Source: Annona cherimola (Eukaryota; Streptophyta; Magnoliopsida; Magnoliales; Annonaceae). Taken from it: a stretch of DNA of 64,000 nucleotides. The stretch is taken from positions 9,741,501-9,805,500 of the forward strand of contig CM059974.1 of assembly GCA_030490835.1 (NCBI GenBank), written 5' to 3'. The notes under the pieces were generated by a model that saw nothing but the letters and a program-made list of their open reading frames with translations, made no database searches and had not been told where the DNA came from. How positions within the stretch are numbered: the stretch's first letter is position 1; each line of letters starts with the position of its first letter. The position numbers were made by a program, and so were the translations under genes. Below, one piece after another: positions 12,106 to 24,934 of this stretch.

Positions 12106-12262
12106 GCCTTACCTCCACAACCCAATGATTTACCATCACATCAGGCAACACTCTTAATCCATGGGTAAGAACATTCACTGTAACTAAAATCTTAGCAAGC
12201 ATAAGGTCCTTCAAGGCATTGAGATAACAGTCATATGCATCCATGTGATGACCCTATCCATG
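12106..12262 (-). other. Possible unrecognised exon
   Basis: On the minus strand an AG-ended run is followed by an open stretch (YDCYLNALKDLMLAKILV, then VNVLTHGLRVLPDVMVNH) and a donor-like GTAAGG near 12106. The peptide looks protein-like but I do not recognise the family. It may be a remnant of another gene or chance. Confidence 0.25.
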
Positions 12263-14939
12263 TGATGTGCCTAAGGCTGATGTGCAGATTTCGATTGAGA
12301 AATATCAAAGAAAGAGGAAATGTTATTAGAACATTAACAAATGAAAGCTAGCTAAAAGAAATACAGAAGCAAATTGAGTAATAAGAAACACATTCTAGTG
12401 TTGTTCACTCTGCACTCCTGTAGTTAGATGACATGTTAGTGCTCAATAGTTGTAAATCTCTTCTTATTCCAAAGTGATCAAATAACAAGCGGAAGTTACA
12501 AGAAACAACCTATCACTTAACAGATCCATCTATGTCACTATTTGAAAGTGATTCTAAGAAAGAAAATGGATTTTATTTCAGTTAATTAATTGTACTCCAG
12601 GAAACAACATCCTTTGGTTTCATTTCATTCAAGTGATTACTTTTGGTATACATTTCCATCAAAGAATCACCAACGAATAGATTAGTCACAAGTCCATTCT
12701 CAACTGCATTGACATGAATAAACTCCCAAGCTTGTAGTGAGCTCATAAACAGCAAAAAATCTGAACCATTGAAATAGCAAAAAATTCCAGACTATAGCAG
12801 TACAGAGTTCTTCCACCTCCATGTATGCTAATCATTGCAAATAATTTTAACTGAATGCTAAAACAAACCTAGATTGAGCTAAAACGTAACTTCATGTACA
12901 AAACAATTTTACACCAAGTATAATTACTCCTATGTAACCTCTATGAAACATTACAGAAGTGATCCAACCTAAAAGACAAATCCTATCTTGTTTGTTCAAC
13001 CACCTTACAATTGAATATTGATACATTTCTATAGACAATAACTAGTCACAACCCCATCAATTGAACTAATGTCCTTAGGAAGAAAATACACAAATAACAA
13101 CACTAAGGCAACAACTTCAAAGAAACTTCACACATTTCTTACATCAGAATAAGCCCGGTTCCAGATGATTTGCATAAATCAGGCTAATTTGGTCTATTTT
13201 CACAAAATAAGGTTTTGATCTAAACAACACAACTCTTAGTAGCAAATGAGGATGCAACCACCTATGGCCTATTTGGAAGCACATGGTGAAAATGGAAAAG
13301 GTAAGATTGTTATGTATTCAAAAATGAAAAGTTGTATCAATAGTGAGAAAAATAATATTAGAAATTAAAAAAATAATGTAAATCCCAATCTCATCCCATT
13401 AGATGTTACTGGACAAGTCCTAAGTAAGATCTCCACTGATGAGAAAGTATATCCCTGCGTGTGAATGCACCAAATTGCCATTTTCCAAAAGAATTGAAGG
13501 TTGAGCAAGTAATTGGGCCATAACATAAGATGAATTTCAATCATCTCCTGTATCAGCCATGAAATCAAATCACTGATCTTCTCTTTCATTAAAATGTATA
13601 TACAAAAGATCACCCTTCGTAGCTTCATTCAATATTCAAAAAACTTGACAGTAATGTACTGCCTCCCATTCTTAGGTTTGAACGAAAAGCTCAATAGTTG
13701 AGGCTGAATTTGTAGGTTTTGGTATGCATAGATGATGACCCTAAACTCTATCAAAAAGGCTGAACTTCAATTGGTTGCCAAGAGATAAAGGGTTAAAAGT
13801 GAAGATAAATTTTCATCTGCATTCTACCAGAAAGATACATTTAAAAGTGAAGAAAACAACTAAATGCAACTAATAAAAAGATACAAATATAGGATGGATG
13901 TTCATGCTGTATTGAGAAATTCCAGCCACCAGCAGTGGGGTTGTTTGTTAAATGGCCTGGGTTGTTCCAGCCACCAACAGAAGGTGTAATCTGCATTTCT
14001 CTTTGCACTTTTGTAGTTAGATGACATGTTAGTGCTCATGAGTTGTAAATCTCTTCTAATTCCAAAGTGATCAAATAACAACCTTCATCTGAGTATTGTT
14101 TTGGTGGAACCCAAAATACCCGGAGATCTCTGACAATGAGGAGCTGCCCAAATTGACTTGCAGGAGTGAAAATTTTTGTTAAAGGAGATGGTCACCATAG
14201 TGGGAGTTATCCATTTGATAAAAATCAACACACTGACATGTCGACATGATCCCGTATAAAGCGATTACTTTAGAAACAGGCGCTTGGTTTGGGAAGTTCT
14301 GAAAACTCTATGGAAAACAGAAACAAATGCATACTGAGGTGAAAGAAAACATAAACCATCATGGCGTTGTATTTTCTGCTATGAAACAGTTCACTTTCTG
14401 CCTTGACTTGGAAGGAGGGTCTCCTCTTTCAAAAGCTATATATTCAAACTTGACTAGATATAACAATAATAACATGAAAATATAATTGTGGATGCCATAC
14501 ATCTGTTATCTAAGACAAGAAATCCAGAAACATACCCATACCTCTTCACAGGTCTTCAAAATGCCTATGCAAAAGACATTAAAAATCACTGTATAGTTTG
14601 TAGGTGGATGTCTCCAAAGCCACAAATTTCAACCAAAAAACCAACCAAGATTATTAAAACCTAAGTATCATGGGTGCCAAGATCTAAAAGTGTGTCAAAT
14701 AACCAAATATGGCTGACTATAATTTCTTGGATTGCTAAAAAGTAAACTCATTAGTCAGACTTAAATTTCCACACTGCAAAATTCAAACTAATATGATTCT
14801 CTACACTACATTTTGAACATGTAATTTCTGTCTCTCAGTCACTGCTAGTACAGAAATATCAAACCTGTATTATTCAATCATGAATCTTGGAACATAGCTA
14901 AAACAAGAATATAAATCATAAAACATCAAAAGATGAAAG
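12263..14939. other. No gene recognised; contains a ~75-bp dispersed duplicate
   Basis: A stretch near 12421-12486 (GTTAGATGACATGTTAGTGC onward) recurs at 14016-14082 in the same orientation. Otherwise the region looks like intron or intergenic DNA. The minus frame at 13365-13628 shows no known domain. Downstream TWINKLE exons (TOPRIM, helicase) were looked for here and not found. Confidence 0.4.
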
Positions 14940-16765
14940 CTATTCAAGCTCCTGATCTCCCAATGGTTCCAGCTGAAGGCTTTCCTCTGTAATTACTCTC
15001 AAGGGTTTAGAACCAATACTTCCTTTGGCATTGTTGTATTCATTCCCCCCATCCGAGGCCTAAGAACAGCATCACCAGGTGATTTACAAGCACAATCACA
15101 TTTACATTTGATTGGAAGAAGAAATGGTGGGAAATGAAAAAGACAAAATATGTTAGTCCTATATTTAAAAACCAATACCTGTAAATAACCTCTCCATCCA
15201 CATTTAGCTCTAAAGCAATTCCACATGGCTAAATCCCTGCAACACACATGAACTTTCAAGTTAGTAAATACCAACATGACGGCAAAAATACAATAAACAT
15301 CAGCAACAGTTCTATTTTTCTATAAAATCACTTCTTTGAACATGAAATAAACACTACAAAATAGCAAGCCAGTCCACATAGACAGACATGCCAAGCTAGA
15401 ACATGTAGAATTAAACAGGACCTTACATCATTCGGATGCAATTGCATTAACTCCAGATTTTATTTTATATATGAATTATAAAACAGCCTGAAATTTTTTT
15501 TGATGCAGATCAACTAGTAAGTGGATCTCAATTAGGACACGTCTGAAACCCAGCCATCACCACACTGCCAATTTTAGAGGGGTGCAGAGCAGTTTTAGTC
15601 TCAATAGGAAAAATAACACAATTACCCATCTTCTCGAATAAAAAGAGATAAACTCCGCTCCATCGAATCACCTCCATTGCACTGAAAAATAAAAAAAAAT
15701 TAAAAAAAGATACAAGAGAGTCCATTAAAGATATGGCTGCAGTATGCAACAGCAATGGGAACACAGGACATGAAGAAGAGCATTGCTAAAAGCACAATTT
15801 CAGCAGCCACAAGGGGCATGCATGCGATTGAAGTGAAAGAACAAAAGTGTTTCAGTCAAAGGAGAACAGGCCATCATCATTTTTAACCATCGATTTGGAA
15901 TTTGAATGGAGACAATGGAGCCAACAAAATTCATTGTCGATCTGACACTAAATATACAAAAGCCACTTGCAACATCTGCCAAGGATTGGATGTTCTAGAT
16001 ACAAGTCCATGAATACCATATATGCATAACTAAGCTCCAGTCAATTTCAAAAATGGTCACAGACAATGATGAAGAAACCTATTGGGGAAAACCCACATCA
16101 CAAAACATTTAAAGCAGCTAGGAAATATCATAAAGGGAGAGGAGAAAAAAAATGCCAAGTAGGTGGTAATATGGCATAGCTACTTTCCATTTCAAAAATG
16201 GCAACAAACATGAAAGGAATAGCCTGCCTGCATCTGTGATGGAAAGCCCATGTACAAAAAATGGAAAACAACTGAAAGTGATAGTGCTACAGGCAATCAA
16301 ACATGCAAAAAGCCGGTAAAATGACATAACTAAGTTGCTGCCAATTTCAAAATGGTGGGAGAAAATAGAAAATGAAAGAAGCAGCTGACCAGCGTCTGCA
16401 GTGGAAAGGCTCACATCATAAAACGTGGAAAAAAAGCATAACAGAACAGAAAAAGAAGTGCGCAAGAAGATTACGACTGGGCATAACAGTCTGGTGTACT
16501 GCTCTGGCACGCACGAGCCGCACGCAATGCCTTCTTTCTCCAGTTTCATTTTCAACGCTGCTAGCCACTCTCCAAACATCACCAGAGCTTCCACACTCGA
16601 TGAATGAACTGCGAAAGAAAGCCACAAGCTTGTCAGAGGGGCGGGTATATGCTTGTCTGGATACAAGGCAAACGAAGCATAGAACATATTAGAATAGTCA
16701 ACGAGGAATGAACCCGTTTGTGAAAGCACTGGAGGTCCTACGGAGTTAAACCGCGATTTTTTCAT
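14940..16765 (-). CDS. TWINKLE-like truncated protein (zinc-ribbon only)
   Basis: I join four minus-strand exons: 16475-16765, 15626-15681, 15179-15236 and 14940-15059, all with AG acceptors and GT donors (GTAATC, GTAATT, GTATTG) and matching phases, giving 174 residues. Exon 1 carries a possible organelle-targeting N-terminus and LEKEGIACGSCVPEQYTRLL. The zinc ribbon is then built across exons as CPV|CNGGDSMERSLSLFIRED|GDLAMWNCFRAKCGWRG, with four cysteines. Exon 4 ends RVITEESLQLEPLGDQELE and a stop at 14940-14942. Plant TWINKLE is the organellar DNA primase-helicase. Here the TOPRIM primase fold and RecA-like helicase are missing. ATG 16763-16765 is the first Met after an in-frame TAG. It could be a truncated paralogue, an accessory-size nucleic-acid binder or a decayed fragment. 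The open, correctly phased exons favour recent function or recent loss. Confidence 0.7.
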
Positions 16766-17792
16766 GGCGCAAAACTAGAATTTGGAGAAATGTCTTCGGC
16801 AAGTGGTGGGAAGGAAGTGAAGGTAGGTACGGATAAGGAGGACGCAGGGAAAGAGGAAGGGAGGCGTGGTGGGGAAGCATTACAGCAGGTTTTTGGAGCT
16901 CATGAGAAAGCGGTTGCCGGAGAGAAGGGTGTGGAGAGGACGGTGAGGAAGAGGCATGCTCCCGCTCCTTCTAAGCCTGCCTCTCCCAGCTCACACGCCT
17001 TCGCGTGTTTGCGGAGGCAAAAGAGGAGGGAGGAGGGAGGAGGGAGGAGCGGGAGACGGGCACCGATAGAAACCCTAGAGGAGACGGACGCTACTGCCGA
17101 ACGAGAAAAGGGAGAGGAGACGCGAGTCGCGAGTGCCGAGTCTCGGTCGATACCTGTATCAAATTTTCACTTACCGAAAATGCCCCATTCGATCTCAGCC
17201 GTCAACGCAAAATGGACGACAGATATGGCACTTCCCTTGGAAAAAGCACTGGAAGCGCTTCCTATGGGTTGGGCCTCCACTTAAAAATGGATCATCCAGC
17301 CTTCGCTGGACATCTCTGTCAGAGAATCGGCTTCGGAGCTAGATTACTAGACTGAAATCTAGGAACTATCGTTATAATTTTGTGTGTAACAAAGGTTGAG
17401 ATTTTCTAAAATTAAAATAAGAAATTTAATTTTTTACTACTTACCATCAAACCTTGGAAACTTAGTTAATGGTCTGTGTTGCAATCTTTCTCACATGACT
17501 TTCAATAGGACAGCTCAAAAAAGGAAGTGAGATATCATTTGCTCCACCAGTCTCTCTCAAACATCCCATGCTCTTGGATTGTTATAATTTTAAAATAATT
17601 ATGAGGGTGCAAATATTACTTTAAGATAATTAAAGTTGAGACTTAGAAATAGAATTGAAAATTAAGAAAATTGAAAATAAAAAACAGAAAAAAATAGTAT
17701 TTGCACCTTTTTTTCTTGCTACAACATTCCAGAATCAAAATGCATCATCAACTTAAAATGAAATTTAAAAGAAAAATAAAAACATTTCTGAG
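16766..17792. other. GC-rich upstream region and 3' flank of kinase pseudogene I
   Basis: The part 16790-17170 is purine/GC-rich and lies directly upstream of the TWINKLE-like start on the other strand, so it is probably its 5' UTR and promoter. The plus-strand open frame 16790-17284 (Lys/Glu/Arg-rich) is most likely a by-product of composition. The part 17360-17792 repeats the sequence downstream of the other kinase exons (34950-35376 and 43060-43492). Confidence 0.5.
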
Positions 17793-19432
17793 TCATGACA
17801 AAGATGCGGTACAAGATTCTTGGTTGGGTCTTGCAGGAGAATACAGAAATAGTTTGGGCGGCACTGGTAAGCTTTCAAGGTTTCCTTCCAGCATCTCCAC
17901 CACTCTTCCCACAGAAGGACGATCCCTGGAATCGGTCTGTATGCACCATAACCCCACCATAATCATCTTCCTTGCAATTTCTTCTTCTGCTTCCGCCTGT
18001 ATATCATGCAGCCCCAAATCTCCATGCATATCAAGATGCATGTATATCCAGTTTGGAAAGTAGATCTCGCTTGTGTTTTCAGCTTCAGCGTTGATGTTCC
18101 TCCGTCCTCCTACCATTTCTAGCACCATCATTCCGTAGCTGTAAACGTCAGACTTGGACGAAACTCCTCCAAAGTTCCGGCAGTAGACCTCCGGCGTGAT
18201 GTAGCCGATGGTCCCTCTAGTACCCAACAACGATATAGTGCTCTCCTTTGATGGGCATAACTTTGCCAGGCCAAAATTTGAAATCTTGGGGCAGAACTCC
18301 TTGTCTAGGAGAATGTTATGTGGTTTTATGTCGAAATGCAAAATGCGAGTGTGACACCCACGGTGTAAAGAAGCAGCACCGTCTATTGCCGGATATTTCT
18401 AGATGTCACAAGGAAATCTCTACGCAGTTGTAGAGAAATCATGAAAGTGCCGGAGTTCTCTAGAAAGTTCTAGAGAAGAATAAAGAAATCATAAAGGTGT
18501 CGGAGTTCTCTAGAAAGTTCTAGAGAAGAAGGGTGTGTAGAATTCTAGAACCTTCCAGACTTCTCTTGAATCCTCTAAAAGCTCCAAGAAGATCAAGACA
18601 CTTCGGGAGAGTTCTAGGGAATTCCAAAGAGGAGGTGGGAAGATTCTAGAAAGCGATCCTAACCGTCCACTCAAGGACATGTGGCGAAATCTAGAGAGCT
18701 CCAAGGGGAGGGGAGAGCCTATAAAAGGGGACAACCCTTTCCCATGGAAAAGTAGTTTGGTGTGAGTGTGATTTTGATGAGTGCTTATTGTGTGCATGTG
18801 AGTTGGAGTGGGAACTTATAAAGTGATAGTGTCCAAATTATTTTGTGTGTAATATTTTTGTTATAAATAATATTTTATATTAGAGCATCCATTCTTCAAC
18901 ACGGTGGAGGTACTCTAGCCCACATGCAATGCCAAGTGCAATCTCGCATAATTTTTGCCATCCAAGATGGTGGTTTTTCCCTGAGTAGATGAATTTCTCG
19001 AGTGAGCCATTGGCCATGAACTCATAGACAAGAGCTCTTTTAAAGTCTTGGGAACAGAATCCTAGAAGTGCAACAATGTTGACATGGTAGGTTCTGCCAA
19101 TGCTGGCAACCTCATTGATGAATTCTTCCCTGCTGCCCTTGGACGGATCCAACACCTTCATAGCCACCAAGCGACTGTCAGAGAGCTTGCCTTTGAACAC
19201 ACTGCCGTACCCTCCTTGGCCTAGTCTTTCTTTGAAAGAACTGGTTATGTTCTTCAGCTCAGAATACGGATATCTTCTTGGAACGAGTGACCCATAATTC
19301 TTTAGAAATTTCTCCACATTCTCGACATCTTTTACCTTTCTCTTCCAGAAAGAGATAGGATTTTTAGGAGAGACTTTGGTGCAGAGGTAGAGGAGACAAG
19401 CAAAAAGGAAAGACGCAAGTCCTATTGTGACA
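17793..19432 (-). pseudogene. LRK10L transmembrane/kinase exon I, split by a solo LTR
   Basis: The exon begins after a CTTCAG acceptor. It encodes a membrane helix (VTIGLASFLFACLLYL), then a kinase with GQGGYG, the AMK lysine, HFDIKPHN and an APE-type segment (here TPE). A 536-bp insertion at 18364-18899 interrupts it just before the catalytic loop, after EYLHR. The DFG aspartate is Asn (SNFG), which would abolish normal metal binding. The C-terminus (PARPNQESCTASLS) is otherwise like that of the intact gene at 35377. No mini-exon lies nearby upstream. The best phase-compatible candidate is the one at 32180-32227. Confidence 0.9.
18364..18899. mobile_element. Solo-LTR-like insertion in the kinase exon
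   Basis: This 536-bp insert starts with TG and is flanked by CACGG at 18359-18363 and 18900-18904 (the match extends to CACGGTG), consistent with a 5-bp target duplication. It has a TATA-like CCTATAAAAGGGG (about 18718-18730) and a 3' part rich in T. An internal tandem repeat of about 53 bp lies around 18435-18535 (GAGTTCTCTAGAAAGTTC twice). The right end reads CATTCTTCAA next to CACGG, so the canonical CA end is imperfect or overlaps the target site. There is no coding sequence. I read it as a solo LTR or TRIM-type element, orientation + by the TATA box. Confidence 0.7.
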
Positions 19433-20869
19433 CCTGAAGATACAGGAAAATAAACTTAGAAGTTGACCTCGATACATGCATGAACTGCAACAAACCATCT
19501 TATGTGCAACAAAAATTTAATGGCTCATTTGTTGCTGACGCTTTGTAGCGTATCCCATTAGAAACAGAATGTTGCCATTTCTTTTCCTAATTGTCATTAG
19601 CAACAACCTAAAAGCGACAAACGAGGCATAAAAGTTAGGTAACTTAGAAGCAAATAACGGGAGTGTGGTCATTCAGACTAACTGATGCATCCTTGGACAT
19701 TTCAACATAAGAGGAATGAAGTGCTTAGACACTTATCCAGCTCTAGACACTCTGGATACAAAGAGCTGGCAGAAAAAACATCATAGATGGATAATTTGGC
19801 ATGGTAAATTATTCATCATTTATTTTAGACTACCTAAACTGAACGATATAACTTTGAAGAGAAGGATCGAATAATGTTTGTCGAAAGTTCGGAATTTTGA
19901 CCGGATAAAAATTTTTTTTGTGAAAAATATATAGCATTCCTCGGATGGTCTGTTCTGTGGCCTACCTAGTCATGGTCAAGTCGATAAAGGTTTCCACACC
20001 ATACCCTGCATCATCTTTACAGCGGATAGAACAAACAATAAAGATAGACCTTAAAAATCTTTGACCAAGTTTTATGATCCACGTTAATATAATGATCAAG
20101 GTCGCTAAAAATTGTTTCTAAATGGTGCTAGACTTGATCTTAGTGGCCAATTAGTTAAAGACAGTTGATCATACTACAAATCATATATATTTTAGATTTT
20201 TATAAATATGTTTATCTAAGTGTATTTAGTCTATTTTCATAAAAAAGCATATTTAATCTATAAAACAAAATTTAACCTTATTTAATATTTATATAGATAT
20301 TTATTGCTAAACAACATCATCGTAATTTCTCACCTATGAAAGTAACCAAAATATTCTTTTGTTTAAAAAATAAAAAAATGCATAAACGTATCACAAAATA
20401 ATAAAACTTGGATTATAAATAAAATATACATAGATCAACATGTTTATAAAAATTTAAAAAAGAAAAATATGATGAATGATCATACGCAATTAGGGCTCAA
20501 GTGAGACTAGCCGTAGGGGACCATGCCTCTTAATTAAATCATCTTGGTAGATCTTACTTCAAGTAACATTTTAACTCAAAAGATAAAATCATCTGTTTCA
20601 TAAAAATTGTTGTTTACTTTCATACATGAGTCTAGGACTGTACTCAAGTATACACAACGTCAATCTCACAGAGTACAACCTGGATGACGTCTCAGCTGGT
20701 CTTTCAATAAGAGGAGAGACAGATTACGTAGGCTGAGGGGTTAGAGTCCGGTTTCAGTGAAAACGTTTGCAATTTGGTTGAATGTGAAAATGCCTAATCT
20801 ACCGTCCATTTAAAACTTGCGGTCGAGATTTGCAAGGGCAAAATTGGAATAGATTTTTTATTACACGCG
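19433..20869. other. No gene recognised
   Basis: This is intron-like AT-rich sequence upstream of kinase exon I. If the exon was once joined to the mini-exon at 32180-32227, this is the proximal part of that intron. No RNA gene or open frame was recognised. Confidence 0.4.
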
Positions 20870-21175
20870 TGTAGAGAGAGAGACTGAAGCCTCCGTTTTT
20901 CCCTCTTCCCCCTCCCTCTCTTATCTCCCTCCTTCCAGCCTCATCCCTCCCGCTCTCTGCTACCGCTGCTCCCTCCCTTTCCTCTCCTTCCCTTTCCTCT
21001 CCCTCTCTTCTCTCCCTCTTCCCTGCCTCGTCCCTCCTGTTCCCTACTACCGCTGCTCCCTTTCGCATCTCATTGCCCGCGATCTTAGGTCCCTGCTGCT
21101 GCGCTCCCTCCCGCGTCTCATTGCCCGCGATCGTCCACCGTACGTGAGATCCGGCTGCAGTCCAGGTATGAGCCA
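20870..21175 (+). promoter_or_regulatory. C/T-rich 5' leader-like segment with splice donor
   Basis: This pyrimidine-rich stretch has many CTCCCT/CTTCCC runs and two copies of CATTGCCCGCGATC (near 21070 and 21120). It ends in TCCAG followed by GTATGAG, which resembles the donor of a non-coding first exon. It is unlike the AT-rich surroundings and resembles the untranslated first exon and CpG-rich promoter of a plant housekeeping gene. It could be the original 5' end of the plus-strand gene fragments that follow, but no transcript can be proven from sequence. Confidence 0.4.
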
Positions 21176-24100
21176 TCTCCTTCCCCCCCATTGATCTCAC
21201 ACTCTCTGTCTTTCTCGTCTTCTCTCCCTTCTTAGATGGCTGCGATCTCCTTCTCCTATCGTGAGACCAACTCATTCCCGCGGTTTTCCTATCTTTTCGG
21301 AATCACTGCTTCGGCTCTTCCTCTCCACTCTGTCGGATGCAGGTTCTTTTGTTGTGTGCTGCTTTTCCGAATCGAGAACCAAGGAGAAAGCTTCCTCAGC
21401 AAGCTATTGACCTATAACAATTCCTACGTACACGCGAGTCTCTCCCGTTGTTTTTCCATTTGCCCCTTCTTGCTACAGCGTATATCAACCGTCAATTTGA
21501 AATGAACGGCAGATAGAGCATGTGCATTTTAACTCAAGCATAAAAACGTTCCGGTCTCAAGTTTCAAACCGGGATCGGTTGGGCACCATGCCCAAATTCC
21601 TAACCATTAACCATTGCACCTCTGGTGCTGGTGGCAATTTCATTTTCATTTTCATTTTTGACAACAACCTCTTGATAATATCTCAAATACCAAATAAAAT
21701 CCATTTATTTTCTTAGAAAACAAAACCGAAGAGAGGCATCAGACAATGACTGCAACCAGTTCTGGTGTTCTACAGATTAGCTGCACAACCGACTAATAAA
21801 AACATAAATCACTGGCTAGACCACACAATAGCTGGCTTAGATGTTTGATAGAGTACTTCCAAACCCATCACTTAGCAATCAGCAAAAAGCAAACTCCCAG
21901 CAACCAAGGGAAGAAACGCTCAAAAACTCCATGACCACAAGCCTTACACTCCACTGTTTTTATTATAAATGCCTTCACTTCATGCTACAAACAAAACCAA
22001 CTTGCAGAAAATTGAAGCCCATTTTTTAAGCTCTATAAAACTTACCAATCACAAACTTACTCATAGCTTCACTGGGGTCTCTAGGAACCTGAGTCAAAAT
22101 TTCTGTATTGATTTTACCACATGAGTCGTTGCTTCTAGTCTCGTTAGAAGGCAACGCATCCCATCTGACCAGGCCTCAAGTGGACACATAACGAATTTAT
22201 GCATTTTCTTGTGATAGACAAATCTGCCTTTTAAATCCCCATTAAAATGACTTGGTTTTCATCACCTAGTCCAAGACTGGGCACCTTTGAAAAGTTAATG
22301 TTTAGACTGATATGCACATCAGTGATTATGTTTGCACAATTGTATGAGTTTTTTGTGGTGATTGCCCAATAGTGCATCAAATGTAACTGATGGGAGCTCA
22401 CAGAAATTATAAGTTTTCTCAAGAAACCTAGGTTTTCTCTTAAAACCCAAAAGTTGAATGCGAATATCAAAAGATGATTGATGATTTGAAAGAAGAAGAT
22501 ACGAAGGCATTATGAGATATTCTTTTTTTCTTTTTGTAACATAATCCATCTTGATTGTGTTCTGATCTCCTACTAGACACCTCATGTTCCTTTTTCTAGT
22601 AGTTTGTGTTCTATGCTCCTTTGTACGCTTTGTTTTCTTTTAATGCATCCATCTTGTGGACGGAAAAGGTTCACTTTCGTACTGTAGATGATAATTGTAG
22701 GAGCAGCTGTAGTTGTATGGGATTTTCAAAGGCACCGCCGGAGGACCAACGTGCACATCATGGCATTAAACCTTGTGAGAGGTGTCCTGTTAACTCCAAA
22801 AGAGAAACAAATTATGTTCGAACTCTTGACTCCCCTTCCGCAACCACCAGCAATGAAATGAGGTCAATCATGGCAGATTTGTGTTTGGCTTTACTGGTTC
22901 TTGATATCTTTAATGAGATTTTAATCTTGTCCAAGATGAGATTCTTCTTTTTGGGCGCCCACATTGATGACGGTGCTGGGCATTTAAAACAGAACTGCAA
23001 CTTTGATATTTTGTTTGACACGTTATGTAAAAGTATATCTAAAATGAATGCACGCCATAAATTTTCTTTTTTTCCCTCCACTCTATGTTGCTTCAGGAAG
23101 CTTCCAAGACCATCATAGCTTTTATCCTATCTTTTTTATTTCCAAGGGTGTTTTCCCAAACGAGCAGTTGGTCATTCTCCATGAAATTGGATTTTTGATA
23201 TGTCAGAATGCAATGCCTGTTATGGATCTTCTTGAATCTGGATATACTAACCAGCGTGAATTATAATAAACTTTTTTTTTAATTCTTTGTATTTACAACT
23301 CAACTGACCAATCCCTTTCTCTCTTTTCCACTTCATTGTTCTATTTCTTCTTTTGTTTTCTAGATTTTCCTCTATGTGGATAACACATCGTTAATTTTTT
23401 ATGTTTACTTACTATTTCCATGTCACGTCCCATGGGTGTTATTCTAAAACATTTACTGTAATGTTGTGCAGAAATCTTCAAGATTGTTTTGTGGGACTCA
23501 CTTCCTTGTAATGCCATGGGAAAGGTTTATGTCTATTTCAAATGGAAAATATGATTGCATTCCCTTCATTATATAAATTTTGACATCGTATGATGGATAG
23601 TTTATTTAACTTTTTTTGACGGCATACCAGGTTAACAAGAAAGAACTAAAGAAAATGCTAGAATGAAGAACGATGATGGAGATATAGTTAGGATTCGGGA
23701 CGTAGCTATAATGGTGCTGAGCTTATAGAACCTCTCACAAATGGTTTTTTTTTAAGACAAATAAAATTGTGATCATAATGACATTTGAAACATTGGCTCA
23801 TTTTTCTTTTTTCCATTCGGTTTATGTTACTAAGTCTATTCATGAACTGTACTGTATCTGTAGATCCTTAAGGTTATATATTCACCATTCTTGTGAATAA
23901 CAGTGGTGGGCATTGATTTCAGATATGTAATTTCCTTGGACTTGAACAGAAGGGCTTGTCTGTTTTCAAGAGTAATTTCCATGAAATTAGGTAGTTGTCT
24001 TTTCTAGTCCCGTGCGCAATGCCCTTGCAGATCAATATCAAAATCTCAATCTCAAATTATTGCGCAAGTAAAGCTATGAAGTGCAATTCTGTAAATGTGG

Positions 24101-24934
24101 ATTTCTTCTCCTTTTGAGAGTTGGGACTAAGCTTCCCTGCAAAAAATAAAGAAAGAGAAATTCAATAGCTAATAGATGTAATTGTAAAACTGAGGCTTTC
24201 AGACCTTTGTATCTCCCAGCACATTTTAATCAGAAACTAGGTGCTGTTCTCAATTCCGGTAGTGCTCTCTTATGGCTAGGTTTTGCTACCATCCGAAATG
24301 AAGTTGAATAGTTGTGCTGTGCAGGTCAACAATTCGAGATGGCAACATTTTTGTGGTCCTTGGTGAGAAATTAGGAATCCTTAATCTCTTAACTTTTATA
24401 TCACTGTTCCTATAGTGTTCATCCTAGAATTTAAATACCAGATAGGGGTATAAATGTATCAATGAAAAGGTGATGAGCTGCACTTCCCATGTCAATTGTC
24501 TTCTATTAGAGTAAACATGAAGCATGCTCCAGCTTGCACTAGGAATAGAAATACCACCATGCACTAACAAACATATGTGGAATAAAGATTAAATTAGTAC
24601 GATTATTGTGGTAGTGATATCTCAAAAGCTTTGATCTCTTCCATAGACTAATCTTATATTTGCTTTCAGTGGGAAATAAAGGAACCATCATGTTTCATGA
24701 AGATCCATTTGTTCTTGGCTATTCGACTGTCATTGGGGTATGTATTTCTTGTCTTATGGGATAAAAACTCTTTGGTCTATTAGCAGTGTTTTTACCAAGT
24801 TTTGCTTGAGCGTTCTTTCATTCATACTGCTCTAGAGATCTACATAATAAAATAGCCTTAGGTCTTCAAAACATATGCTAGCCATAATTTTAAGAAAGAA
24901 AATTTGAATGCATGTTTTCACCAAAGAAAATGGA
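21176..24934. other. No complete gene recognised; scattered exon-like pieces
   Basis: Several short stretches have acceptor and donor sites, for example 24314-24361 (STIRDGNIFVVLG) and 24670-24737 (GNKGTIMFHEDPFVLGYSTV). I could not name a family for them. Other open frames (21236-21505, 22606-23118) show no domain. The region may be introns and decayed exons of the plus-strand fragments. Confidence 0.4.
21535..21640 (-). mobile_element. Possible tRNA-derived SINE remnant
   Basis: On the minus strand the segment GGTGCAATGGTTAATGGTTA (box A-like) is followed some 40 bases later by CCCGGTTTGAAACTTGAG (box B-like), the spacing of a tRNA-type Pol III promoter. No target duplication or A-tail was confirmed. 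Confidence 0.3.

Noticed and set aside
16790..17284. 164-residue plus-strand frame rich in Lys, Glu and Arg
   Set aside because: It lies in the GC/purine-rich upstream region of the TWINKLE-like gene on the other strand. Composition alone explains the open frame, and no domain is visible.
22780..22870. Possible second SINE on the minus strand (GAGTTCGAACATAATTTG box-B-like)
   Set aside because: Only a box-B-like word was found. No box A at the right distance, and no tail or target duplication.
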